NCBI RefSeq assembly: GCF_010669285.1
Contig: NZ_CP048711.1
Coordinates: 930,001-994,000, forward strand
Length of the DNA: 64,000 nucleotides
Direction: 5' to 3'
From: Kineobactrum salinum
GTDB taxonomy: Bacteria; Pseudomonadota; Gammaproteobacteria; Pseudomonadales; Halieaceae
The notes under the pieces are model-generated. The model did not search any database. It worked only from the letters and a program-made list of their open reading frames with translations, and was not told where the DNA came from. Both the position numbers and the translations under genes were made by a program. Within the stretch, counting starts at the first letter, position 1. Each line of letters begins with the position of its first letter. Of the stretch, positions 1 through 9,300 are shown one piece after another.

Positions 1-156
1 CGCGCAGAGCGCACCGAAACAGGGCCCGGCACGGGCCATTCACGGGCACAAGCCGCTCTCCGCACCCCATCTGGGTGCGCCGCCAGGCTCACCTGTACCC
101 CCACGGGGGCGCCACTGCCGGGCCTGGAAAAGTGCACAAAAACGGCGCCCCGGGGT

Positions 157-185
157 CTTGAAATCCGTTGCCGCGTACCTATATT
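157..185 (+). promoter_or_regulatory. Sigma-32-type heat-shock promoter of ibpA
   Basis: A CTTGAA -35 element lies at 157-162 and CCTATATT at 178-185, separated by 15 bases. This matches the known sigma-32 pattern (CTTGAA, 13-17 bases, CCCCATnT). It sits about 85 bases ahead of a small heat-shock gene, the class of gene normally driven by this factor. The assignment is a consensus match plus context. Confidence 0.7.
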
Positions 186-228
186 TCCCACTACCGGGTT
201 GCGTCCCGCCGGGAGCGGCCCGGCCACT

Positions 229-280
229 GATTGTTTTTGTTTCGTGTTGCTCTAATGGAGGATATGTCATGAATACAATT
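229..280 (+). promoter_or_regulatory. Probable ROSE-type RNA thermometer in the ibpA leader
   Basis: The leader can fold so that the ribosome site and start codon are buried. GATTGT (229-234) can pair with ACAATT (275-280), and TTCGTG (241-246) with CATGAA (268-273), which contains the ATG. TTGCT (247-251), the signature of ROSE elements, lies opposite the GGAGGA Shine-Dalgarno (257-262). ROSE elements are known in front of ibpA-type genes of proteobacteria and open on heating. The pairing was drawn by eye and not computed. Confidence 0.65.
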
Positions 281-751
281 GATCTCACACCGCTGTATCG
301 CAATAGCGTAGGCTTCGATCGGCTGGCATCCATGCTCGACAGCGCATTCCGCAACGAAGCGCACAGTGCGGGGTACCCGCCCTACAACATCGAAGCGCTG
401 GATGATACCCGCTATGCCATCACGCTGGCCGTGGCCGGGTTCGAACGCCCGGAACTGGATATTCAGGTCGAGGGCGGCGTGCTGACCGTCAGCGGGAAAA
501 AAGGCGAGGAAGACAAGCGCGACTACCTGTACCGCGGCATCGCGAACAGGGCCTTCGAGCGCAAATTCAACCTGGCCGAGCATGTGGAAGTCAACGGCGC
601 CGAGTTGGAAAACGGGCTGTTGACCATCCGTCTGGTCAAGGAAGTACCGGAAGCCATGAAGCCGCGCCGCATTGACATCAATGCCGGCAGCGACGTGCTG
701 GAACATGACAACCAGCGCGCCGGCAAGCTGGAGCAAAGCGCCGCGGCCTAA
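269..751 (+). CDS. ibpA: Small heat-shock protein, IbpA/Hsp20 family
   Basis: This 160-aa cytoplasmic holdase chaperone would bind unfolding proteins and pass them to DnaK/ClpB. The N-terminus (MNTIDLTPLYRNSVGFDRL) is the IbpA-type start. An alpha-crystallin domain follows at about residues 38-130, with the AVAGF and GVLTVSGKK strands and the closing GLLTIRL motif. The ATG at 269 was chosen over an in-frame start at 158 because it has a GGAGGA Shine-Dalgarno seven bases upstream and begins exactly at the family N-terminus. The upstream start would lie inside the promoter and leader. Regulation is probably double: a sigma-32 promoter and a thermometer hairpin. Confidence 0.95.
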   Translation: MNTIDLTPLYRNSVGFDRLASMLDSAFRNEAHSAGYPPYNIEALDDTRYAITLAVAGFERPELDIQVEGGVLTVSGKKGEEDKRDYLYRGIANRAFERKFNLAEHVEVNGAELENGLLTIRLVKEVPEAMKPRRIDINAGSDVLEHDNQRAGKLEQSAAA

Positions 752-758
752 CTACTCC

Positions 759-786
759 CGGGGCCCGCGAACGATTCGGGGCCCCG
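759..786. terminator. Probable bidirectional terminator hairpin
   Basis: An eight-base GC-rich stem (759-766 with 779-786) and a 12-base loop lie between the convergent ends of ibpA and the dynamin-like gene. The T tract after the stem is weak (TCTT), so termination on either strand is an inference from position and stem strength. Confidence 0.5.
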
Positions 787-802
787 TCTTGCCAGGGCTG
801 GT

Positions 803-2235
803 CTAAGGCTGTTCCCGACCCGAGGGGCTGGCGTACTGGTCGTTCAGCGATTGCACAAAGTCATCGGCCTCCGCCAGCACATTTTCCAGCTTGCGCCGTT
901 GGAACAGCCCCCAGCCACGCGGCGCGGCGCTGGCCAGTGAGCTCCACCAGGCCTTCACGTTCCAGGTAAAGGCCCGCTGCAGGGCAGTGCGGTCCCGCTC
1001 GGGGAGATCGCTGTGTTGCAAGCCGCGCAGCACACTGTGGCCCGCCAGTTGCCGCAGTTTGCCGTGCAGGAACAAGACAAACACTGCGGCAATCGCCGCC
1101 ACGGCAATCTGCAATTCCAGCTCCAGCCGGGCAAAGGGCATCAGGTAGAAGCCCTGCCAGTGTCCGCCCTGCCAGCTCCACCACAGCAGCAGCCCCACCA
1201 GCACTGCGAATACCGAACCGCTGAGCCAGAATGTGCGGCGGCGCCAGCGGCGCCTGGCATCGGCCAGCCGGGGCACCAGCACATCGCGGATCTGCCGGGC
1301 GGTTTTCTCCAGGACACCCACGACCCGGTAGGCCCGCTCCACCTCGACCTGGCGAATGCGCGCCTCGATGGCGTCGAGGTCCTCGTCCCGCTTGCGCTCC
1401 AGGCGCTCACGTAATTGGGTGTCCTCCACCGGCAATGCCACGTCCCGGGCATAGATCCGGTAGAAGCGGCCCGCGGTCAGGCCCTGCTGGGCCAGCGCCC
1501 GCTGCCAGGCCGCGACCACTTCTTCCGGGTTGTCTTCGCGCGCGGTGTTGTCGATCTGGTTCAGGATATACAGGAATTTGGTGGAATCCGGCCGCTGCAC
1601 GGTATTGCCCACCAGGTGCTTCAGGGTATCGAGCATCGCCCCGGGCTCGGGATGGCGGGCATCAAAAAACACCAGTACCAGATCCGACAGGTCGATAATA
1701 TGGTCGGTAATCAACAGCGTGGAATTGCGCTGCAGGTCGGCGTCAAAGCCCGGCGAGTCGATGAATATCTTGCCCCGCAGCGACTCCGCCTGCACCGTCT
1801 TCAACTGCAGGTAGGAGTCCACCCGGCGTCCTTCGCCCGCCGCCACGTTCTCGATATCGCGGCTGATCTGGTAGAACGGAAACCGCGGGTCGCTGTCCAG
1901 CGCCAACCCCGGCAATGAGGTCGTGGTATCGCCTGCCCCATAGCAGATAACCGTAAACTTGTCGTCCACGGCCTGGTTGCCGGTACGCTGCAACTGCTCG
2001 CCGACGTACTGGTTCATGAAAGTCGACTTGCCTGCGGAAAATGTGCCCAGGACCGAGATCACCGGCCACCAGGATACCTGCGTAGCGAAGGAATCCTCGG
2101 GGCCATCAATCCGAGCTTGCGCGCCACCCGGTCCAGTTTCTGGAAACTCTGGACGCAGCCCGCCAGAACCGGGTTCTCCTGCTTGAGGTGTTGCTCCAGG
2201 CGCTTGATCCGCTCTTGCGTTACATTCTTGCTCAT
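803..2235 (-). CDS. Dynamin-like GTPase with C-terminal membrane segments (frame-broken as sequenced)
   Basis: This membrane-associated GTPase of the bacterial dynamin-like class has about 477 aa after frame repair. The P-loop is GTFSAGKST, and the DSPGFDADL segment supplies the switch-II/G3 site. LNQID looks like the guanine-specificity G4 motif. Two hydrophobic segments near residues 350-410 (WLSGSVFAVLVGLLLWW and a second) suggest membrane anchoring. The true N-terminus, MSKNVTQERIKRLEQHLKQ, lies in another frame starting at 2235 behind a GGAGAG site. It joins the GTPase frame if one C is restored in the run at 2099-2102, giving the continuous junction LMAPEDSFATQV. The role (membrane remodelling or stress) is unknown. 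Confidence 0.8.
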
Positions 2236-2366
2236 GCAGACTCTCCGCGGAGGATTGAGCTTCACTATAGAGCGCGAACCTCATCCAGTGCAAACCCTGC
2301 CCGCGGCGTTACAGCAACAACTCGGGCCGTGGCAACGAGCTGGCCGTCGCAACAAAAAAGATAGGC

Positions 2367-2372
2367 TATACT
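2367..2372 (+). promoter_or_regulatory. Candidate -10 box for the DUF2235 gene
   Basis: TATACT, one mismatch from the TATAAT consensus, lies 35 bases ahead of the GTG start at 2407 and is followed by a GAGAGGG ribosome site. No convincing -35 hexamer is visible at 16-18 bases, so this is a weak call. Confidence 0.35.
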
Positions 2373-2406
2373 GGATCGAGATCACCAACCTGGAGAGGGC
2401 CTCTGC

Positions 2407-3414
2407 GTGAGCAAGAATCTGGTGGTATGTGCCGACGGCACCTGGAACCGGCCGGAAGAAGACCTGGACAAGGACTTTCCCACCAATGTGCTGCGCCTGG
2501 CACGCGCCGTACAACCCAAGGCGGAAGACGGCCGGCCCCAGCATGTGTTTTACGACTGGGGCATCGGCTCCTACCACAGCCGCGTGATTGGCGGTGCCAC
2601 CGGAAGTGGTATCCACAAGAACATCATGGATGCCTATCGCTACATCGTCCAGAACTACACGCCGGACACCCGGCTGTATCTGTTCGGTTTCAGCCGCGGG
2701 GCCTATACCGTGCGCTCCCTGTGCGGGCTGATCAACAATTGCGGCATCCTCAAGCGGCCCCATGCACGGCTGATCCAGCGGGCCTTTGACCACTACAAGC
2801 GAGTGGGCTCCGCCTACGCGCCCGCCGGCAGCAAATCGGTCAGCTTCCGCAGGGCCTACAGCCACGAGCACCGGAATATCCACTTTATCGGCGTCTGGGA
2901 TACGGTCGGTGCCCTGGGTGTGCCGTTCTCGCTGCTGGGCCTGCTGGACCGCAAGGACGAGTTCTACGATACCAAGCTGGGCGACAATGTGCGCACCGCC
3001 CGCCATGCGCTGGCCATCGACGAACGGCGGGAGGATTTCGAACCGACCCTGTGGCAACCCCGCCCCGGACTCAACCTGCGGCAGGTCTGGTTCGCCGGCG
3101 CCCACGGCGACATCGGCGGCAGCTACCCACCCGACAAACAGGGCCGGCTGGCCTCGGACTATGCCCTGCAATGGATGCTGGAGGAGGCCGGCGCCGCGGG
3201 CCTGGCGCTGGAACCGCACCTGACAACCTCCCTGAAACCCAGCCCCAGGGCGCCGATACACCATTCGCGCCGGCATATTTTCCGCTTCGCCAAACCGCTG
3301 ATCCGGCCGCTGCAGATAGCCGGCATTCCGACAGAGATCCATCGCTCGGTAGTGGCCAGGGTGAGGGCTGACAGCAGTTACCGGCCGCCGAATCCGGGGT
3401 TTGTTGGTAGTTGA
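2407..3414 (+). CDS. DUF2235 alpha/beta-hydrolase family protein
   Basis: This 335-aa protein opens with the family signature KNLVVCADGTWNRP. It carries the nucleophile elbow GFSRGAYTVRSL (GxSxG, Ser near residue 99) and the later WFAGAHGDIGGSY segment, whose Asp/His are typical of the catalytic set. DUF2235 proteins are related to Tle1 type VI phospholipase effectors, but many are housekeeping hydrolases. There is no VgrG, Hcp or immunity gene nearby and no signal peptide, so an effector role is not supported. The GTG start at 2407 has a GAGAGGG site upstream. The substrate is unknown. Confidence 0.85.
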   Translation: MSKNLVVCADGTWNRPEEDLDKDFPTNVLRLARAVQPKAEDGRPQHVFYDWGIGSYHSRVIGGATGSGIHKNIMDAYRYIVQNYTPDTRLYLFGFSRGAYTVRSLCGLINNCGILKRPHARLIQRAFDHYKRVGSAYAPAGSKSVSFRRAYSHEHRNIHFIGVWDTVGALGVPFSLLGLLDRKDEFYDTKLGDNVRTARHALAIDERREDFEPTLWQPRPGLNLRQVWFAGAHGDIGGSYPPDKQGRLASDYALQWMLEEAGAAGLALEPHLTTSLKPSPRAPIHHSRRHIFRFAKPLIRPLQIAGIPTEIHRSVVARVRADSSYRPPNPGFVGS

Positions 3415-3552
3415 GAATCAGGAGACCTGGCAGAAGTCAGGTAGACTGCTTCGCCAGGAACCCGATCTGGTGCCGCACAATTACCGCGGCGGCGCAGGCT
3501 GCAACCTCAGACGCGCTTGCGACGACTGGCGGAAAGTGACCTGCAGTCAGCG

Positions 3553-4842
3553 CTATGCGGGGTCAGGCTGGCCACCGTCATAGCGGTAGGCCCACACTAA
3601 CCTGTCGAGAATCACCACCAGTACCCCGCGAGCCACATCCAGGTAGGCCAGGCGCTTGCGGCCGGAGGGCATCGGTTCTCCGTCCGGCTCCAGCTGCTGC
3701 CAGTTGGCGTCGTCCGGGTTGTAGGCCCACAGGCGATTGCCGCGGAATTCCAGCAGCAGGCCGTGGCCGGAGACGGGGTCGTGATGAAATACGCTGCGGG
3801 CGTCATGCCCGAACGGTACGTGATCCGCGTCACTTTCAGCTCTCAGGACACGTTGCCAGCGCTGTTTCGCAACGTCGAAGTGATAGGTATTGCGTTCACT
3901 CTGGGCGACGATAATGTTCCTGTCGGGGTCATAATAGGCAACCTGCTCCGGAGGCGGCGCATGGCGCTGAAATTCAGCTTCGTCGGTACCGCTGTCGAAC
4001 CGGGCCCATTTCTGGTCTGCCGCCCGGTACAGCCAACTGGCGCGCATCTTCCAGTTGTTGGTATGCCAGATCGCACCATCCAGCGCCGGCACATATTCGA
4101 GCAGGCCACCAAAGGGGGCGCGCGGCCATGGCCGTGAGGTATGAATGAAAGACCATTGGCGGTCGTGGGGATCAAAGGCCCACAGCGGCGGGCCTTTGAA
4201 TCGATCGCGTGGATCAGCCCCAATAGTACGCACGGCACGATCCTGGTCGGTCACCCAGGTGTTCATAAACAGCAGTTGCCGACGTTTGGTGTCGTAGGTA
4301 ATTCCCCACCAGGTGTGGGCGATAATGGCAGGGCCGCCGCGCAGGGTTTGCAGCACGCCGTCGCGGTATTCGACGTCGCTGGAATCAGTGCCCAGACCCT
4401 TGTAGCTGCGTGGCTGGTCCGGGGCGTATAACAGGATCCACTGCATCTTGGCCAGGTCGAATGCCCAGACGTCATTCAGTCTATGTGGCGAGCCGTGGTT
4501 CGCACCGGTAAACAGTGCCTGTTTCAGCTCCGGAGCCCAGACCATCTTGATGGAATAATCTCTCCCCTGTGGACCGGTACGATGCAAACCGAACTTCCGC
4601 GCGACATCATTGATGTCGCCAACGACACTCGCCTTGCCGAGGATGGTCGCCTGGTTCGGTGCCAGCGCATCTATCTGCGCCAGATGGGATGGAGCATCAT
4701 CCGCCGCGGCTGTGTGGCCACCCAGTAACAGCAGCAGCAACCCGACGGTTTTAAAAATCGATTGCAGAGTTCCTCGTTCCAACCATCGCCGTCTGGGCGG
4801 GTATGCCACCTTGGATAACGCTTCATGTAAGCCACGTTTCAA
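3553..4842 (-). CDS. Secreted kelch-type beta-propeller protein
   Basis: The 429-aa protein has a hydrophobic export segment (VGLLLLLLGGHTAAADD, about residues 33-50). Repeated strands of the kelch/galactose-oxidase type follow, for example LNDVWAFDLAKMQWILL, PPLWAFDPHDRQWSFI and NRLWAYNPDDANWQQL. It probably acts in the periplasm or outside the cell. A TTG start overlaps the stop of the upstream lyase-like gene (TTGA), implying translational coupling; the exact start is uncertain and could lie nearer the signal segment. Related propellers form the N-terminal parts of the proteins at 6357-10757 and 22658-26094. In the latter the propeller is fused to a lyase like the neighbour here. Carbohydrate binding or oxidation is possible; no copper-site motif is obvious. 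Confidence 0.75.
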   Translation of the reverse strand: MKRGLHEALSKVAYPPRRRWLERGTLQSIFKTVGLLLLLLGGHTAAADDAPSHLAQIDALAPNQATILGKASVVGDINDVARKFGLHRTGPQGRDYSIKMVWAPELKQALFTGANHGSPHRLNDVWAFDLAKMQWILLYAPDQPRSYKGLGTDSSDVEYRDGVLQTLRGGPAIIAHTWWGITYDTKRRQLLFMNTWVTDQDRAVRTIGADPRDRFKGPPLWAFDPHDRQWSFIHTSRPWPRAPFGGLLEYVPALDGAIWHTNNWKMRASWLYRAADQKWARFDSGTDEAEFQRHAPPPEQVAYYDPDRNIIVAQSERNTYHFDVAKQRWQRVLRAESDADHVPFGHDARSVFHHDPVSGHGLLLEFRGNRLWAYNPDDANWQQLEPDGEPMPSGRKRLAYLDVARGVLVVILDRLVWAYRYDGGQPDPA

Positions 4843-6300
4843 GGAGACGACTCGGTCAGAGGCCCGATGTATTGTCGCGCAATGACGACGTTATCGAGGT
4901 AGGCACTCATGTCCCGCGGAGCGGGACGAACACCGCCGTGGTAGATGTTCATCCAGACACTTTCAATGCGCAGGGCATCCGTGTCCCGGAAATTCAACTC
5001 GTCGCGTTCATACACCAGGTGGCCGTTGATCCAGGCCCGGAATACGCCATCGCGCCTGCCCGGTGTATTGAGCTTGAGATACTGCTCTATCGCATACCAT
5101 TGATTATTGGCCAACAATCCGCCGGGGCCGAGGTTCCAACCCCAGTGGTTGCCGGAATTGCCTTTCATGTCGGCGTGATACACATAGGAGCCAATCGGGG
5201 TCAGCGCGGGCATGTCACCCGCTCCGGGCAACCGCGTGGAGAAAGCGCCTCTCACCGACCAGCCGTTGCTGCCATCCGACTTACGCATTCCCCAGCCCGC
5301 CTTGCCGTAGGTCCCGCGAGGCCCGGCAGCTTGCCGCCATCCAGGTCCGGGCTCCAGTTATCACCGAAGCGCAGGTAATAACGGAAATAGATTTCTTCGG
5401 GTTCTTCCGCGTGATGTTTCGCGAACAGGTAGCGCAGATTGAGCGCCATGTTCTCGCCCTGCTTCAATGTGGTTTTCAAGGCGGGGCCGGAGATGGGCTG
5501 GAACGCGTTACCTTCATCCTTTGTCACCACAGACATTTCGCCGCGAGTCATCTGATGCCAGTGCTGCAACCAGTCCCGCTCTTCGAACCCGCTGTGGAAC
5601 AGTACCTGGGAGTCATCCCCGATGCCCCTGTCTCCGGGGTAACGACTGGCGAGGCCATCTTCGCGCGCCGCGTTTTCCTGCGCCCAGGGCGGCTGGGTAC
5701 TGAATACTGCTATTTCCATCGAGCGCCCAAAGAAACGGCTGGGGGCCAGAATCAGGGTAGCGCTGGTCAGATCAGCGGCCTCTTCTTCGGGCAGATCAAA
5801 AACCAGCAACGCGTTTTTGTCGGGGCCAACAACCAGGTTCTTGCTTTGACCGAGGCTGCGAAAGGTAGAGCAGTCCAATGAGGAATCCATCAGGGGGCAT
5901 GTTGCGTGGCGGGGCGGCCACGCCACTCAAGCTCCAGTACAGGAGCGGTGCCGGTGTCCGTTTCCCGGCTGTCGAAACGGACTATGCCCTGACCTCCCCG
6001 AGATCTGAGCAATACCCCGGTATTCGGGCGCGAACCGTTCAGCCAGTCCCTGGCGAGACTCGTGATATCGAGTTGGAGACCCGCGCTGAGGGCCGTATTA
6101 CCCAACCTGGCGGTAGCGACCGGCGCGGGGCCATGCATTACGCCTTCCTGGTCGACCCAGTCCCCAAGTTTTTGCTGCCAGCCAAGCCGTCCCGCGAGAG
6201 AGTAGTTGGCACAGGTCACACCCTTGGGGCCATCGCTCAAAGCGCGCGGCGCAGCCACAGCTCCAGAACCTGCCGATGCCAGCAGAACAACCGCAATCAC
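4839..6300 (-). CDS. Polysaccharide-lyase-like secreted protein with DNRLRE half-domains (frame-broken twice)
   Basis: Three consecutive segments in different frames form one protein of about 487 aa. It has a hydrophobic N-terminus (AGLVIAVVLLASAGSGAVA), a DNRLRE-type segment (LGDWVDQEGVMHG to LELEW), a second DNRLRE-type segment (STFRSLGQSKNLVVGPDKN), and a jelly-roll lyase-like domain with GGKLPGLAG, GWGMRKSDGSNGW and DGVFRAWINGHLVYE. That last set resembles PL14-type polysaccharide lyases. Frames join if one base is added in the G/C runs at 5893-5897 and 5313-5315. The GTG at 6300 is only a minimum start: the frame is open further up, and a GGAGGA site at 6361-6366 has no standard start codon behind it. 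It is coupled to the kelch gene downstream. Confidence 0.65.
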
Positions 6301-6356
6301 CAGGCCGGCAATGCCAGCCGGTCTGTTTCTGCGACCAGTCGAATACCTGATAAAGC

Positions 6357-9300
6357 CTAATCCTCCGCGATACGCCAGGTGATTTTAAGTTTGGGCCGCA
6401 GACTCGCATCCGTTATGTATTCACTGGAGCGTAACTCTTTGCGGTTGCCATTGCCGGAAAGTTGCAGCATACGCCAGCCGTAATTGGGCAGTCCAGTAGC
6501 CACTGCCTGCAGACGTGCAGTGACATCAAAGCTGACCCAGCCAGAATTCCAGGGGGAACTCACCTGCGCATCGGGCTCGGCTTCGTAGTCACTGCCTGCC
6601 CCGCGAGCCCCTGCCACCGTCCAATTCACGCCATCTTGTGCCTGGTTCCAGGTGGCTTCTGATTCCACCCAGTTGATTTTCATCGCGTGCAGCGCAATGA
6701 CATTGTCGTACGCGCCCTTGTGCACACTGAGCGTGGCCGACTCAATGATCGCATCCTGGGGGATCGGACCTCCCTCCGGTACAAACGTCGCGAAGCGGAT
6801 CAATGGCGCGTAATTGCCAAGGTCGAAGTCCATCCTGCTGCTGCCACCAAAGCTGAGGCTTGAGTGATAGCGGGACAGGTAGGTATCCGCCACGTCGCCA
6901 GACGTCAGGCCGCGCTGCAGTACTGTCACCTGGGGCTCGTCCGGGACACCGGGGCCCGGGTCACCTGGATCGCCTGGATCGCCCGGATCGCCCGGATCGC
7001 CTGGATCGCCTGGATCGCCTGGATCGCCTGGATCGCCTGGATCGCCTGGATCGCCCGGATCGCCCGGATCGCCCGGATCACCCGGATCGCCTGGATCGCC
7101 CGGATCACCCGGATCACCCGGATCGCCTGGATCGCCCGGATCACCCGGATCACCCGGATCGCCCGGATCACCCGGATCACCCGGATCACCCGGATCGCCT
7201 GGATCGCCTGGATCGCCTGGATCGCCTGGATCGCCTGGATCGCCTGGATCGCCCGGATCGCCTGGATCGCCCGGATCGCCCGGATCACCCGGATCACCTG
7301 GATCGCCTGGATCACCCGGGTCACCCGGGTCACCCGGATCGCCTGGGTCACCGCTCTGCATACGCCAACTCAATTCCAGCGTCGGACGTTGCTCTACGTC
7401 ACTGCTGTACTCGCTGGAACGGAACTGCTTGCGGTTGCTGTTGCCCGACAGTTGCCGCAGGCGCCAGCCATAATTAGCGGCCCCATCCGACACCATTTGC
7501 AAACGGGCCTTCACATCGAATTCGATCCAGCCTGATGAAAACGGTGTGCTGAGCTGCGCATCCGCCTGCTCCGCATAATCGCTGCCAGCTCCTCGCGCAC
7601 CCGATACCGACCACGACGAACCCGCGGCCGGGCGGTTCCAGCTGGCCTGACTTTCTGTCCAGGGCACCAGCATCGCGTGCAGTGCCACCACATTGTCATA
7701 GGCACCCTTGTGCAGTTTCAGCCGGGCCGACTCTATTACCGCACCATCCGGTACCGGCCCTCCTTCCGAGGCAAACACGGCGTACTTCAGCAACGGCACG
7801 TAATTGTCGCGATCGAATTCCATCCGGGAGCTGCCGCCAAAGCTGGTGGACTTGTGGTAATTGGACAGGTAGCTGTCTGCAACACCAGCGTAGCCGTCCA
7901 GCCCCCTCCGCAACACTGTGGTTACCAACTCCCCGTCCGGGGGCGGAGGTTCAGCCTGGATCTGCAGGGTCACGGCACTGGACAGCGTTTTCGCGCCCTC
8001 GTCATCCGTCGCTTCAGCGCTAAGCTCGACGCTGCCTGTACCACTGACCGTCCACTCCACCGAGTACGGCGCCTGGTTGGTCATGCTCACCACCTCGCCG
8101 TCAACGCGGAAGCTGACTTGGGAGACGGAGCCGTCAGCGTCGGTGGCGGTTGCGGTCAACGTCAGTACTTCACCTGCTGTCGCGATAGTGCCAGCAGCCG
8201 GACTGGTCAATGCCACTTCGGGGGGCTGATTGTCAGGTTCACCCGGATCGCCCGGATCGCCCGGATCACCCGGATCGCCCGGATCGCCCGGATCGCCCGG
8301 ATCGCCCGGATCACCCGGGTCACCCGGATCGCCCGGATCGCCTGGATCACCGCTCTGCATACGCCAACTCAATTCCAGCGTCGGACGTTGCTCTACGTCA
8401 CTGCTGTACTCGCTGGAACGGAACTGCTTGCGGTTGCTGTTGCCCGACAGTTGCCGCAGGCGCCAGCCATAATTAGCGGCCCCATCCGACACCATTTGCA
8501 AACGGGCCTTCACATCGAATTCGATCCAGCCTGATGAAAACGGTGTGCTGAGCTGCGCATCCGCCTGCTCCGCATAATCGCTGCCAGCTCCTCGCGCACC
8601 CGATACCGACCACGACGAACCCGCGGCCGGGCGGTTCCAGCTGGCCTGACTTTCTGTCCAGGGCACCAGCATCGCGTGCAGTGCCACCACATTGTCATAG
8701 GCACCCTTGTGCAGTTTCAGCCGGGCCGACTCTATTACCGCACCATCCGGTACCGGCCCTCCTTCCGAGGCAAACACGGCGTACTTCAGCAACGGTACGT
8801 AATTGTCGCGGTCGAATTCCATCCGGGAGCTGCCGCCAAAGCTGGTGGACTTGTGGTAATTGGACAGGTAGCTGTCTGCAACACCAGCGTAGCCGTCCAG
8901 CCCCCTCCGCAACACTGTGGTTACCAACTCCCCGTCCGGGGGCGGAGGTTCAGCCTGGATCTGCAGGGTCACGGCACTGGACAGCGTTTTCGCGCCCTCG
9001 TCATCCGTCGCTTCAGCGCTAAGCTCGACGCTGCCTGTACCACTGACCGTCCACTCCACCGAGTACGGCGCCTGGTTGGTCATGCTCACCACCTCGCCGT
9101 CAACGCGGAAGCTGACCCAGGAGACCGAACCGTCAGCGTCGGTGGCGGTTGCGGCCAACGTCAGTACTTCACCTGCTGTCGCGATAGTGCCAGCAGCCGG
9201 ACTGGTCAATGCCACTTCGGGGGGCTGATTGTCAGGTTCACCCGGATCACCCGGATCACCCGGATCGCCCGGATCACCCGGATCACCCGGGTCACCTGGA

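Noticed and set aside
2059-2265. Separate 68-aa gene upstream of the GTPase
   Set aside because: Its sequence is the natural N-terminus of the GTPase and joins it with one added base, so it is not a gene of its own.
2407-3414. Type VI secretion effector (Tle1-like)
   Set aside because: DUF2235 is related to Tle1, but no VgrG, PAAR, Hcp or immunity gene is nearby. The hydrolase is better left without that role.
6953-7351. CRISPR-like repeat array
   Set aside because: The units are nine bases long with no spacers and encode Gly-Asp-Pro in frame. There is no cas gene nearby.
6860-7535. Long plus-strand open frames across the nine-base array
   Set aside because: A nine-base repeat stays open in all frames once one unit has no stop. 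The translations are monotonous (RIARIAWIA or DRPDRLDRL) and the minus-strand gene explains the region fully.
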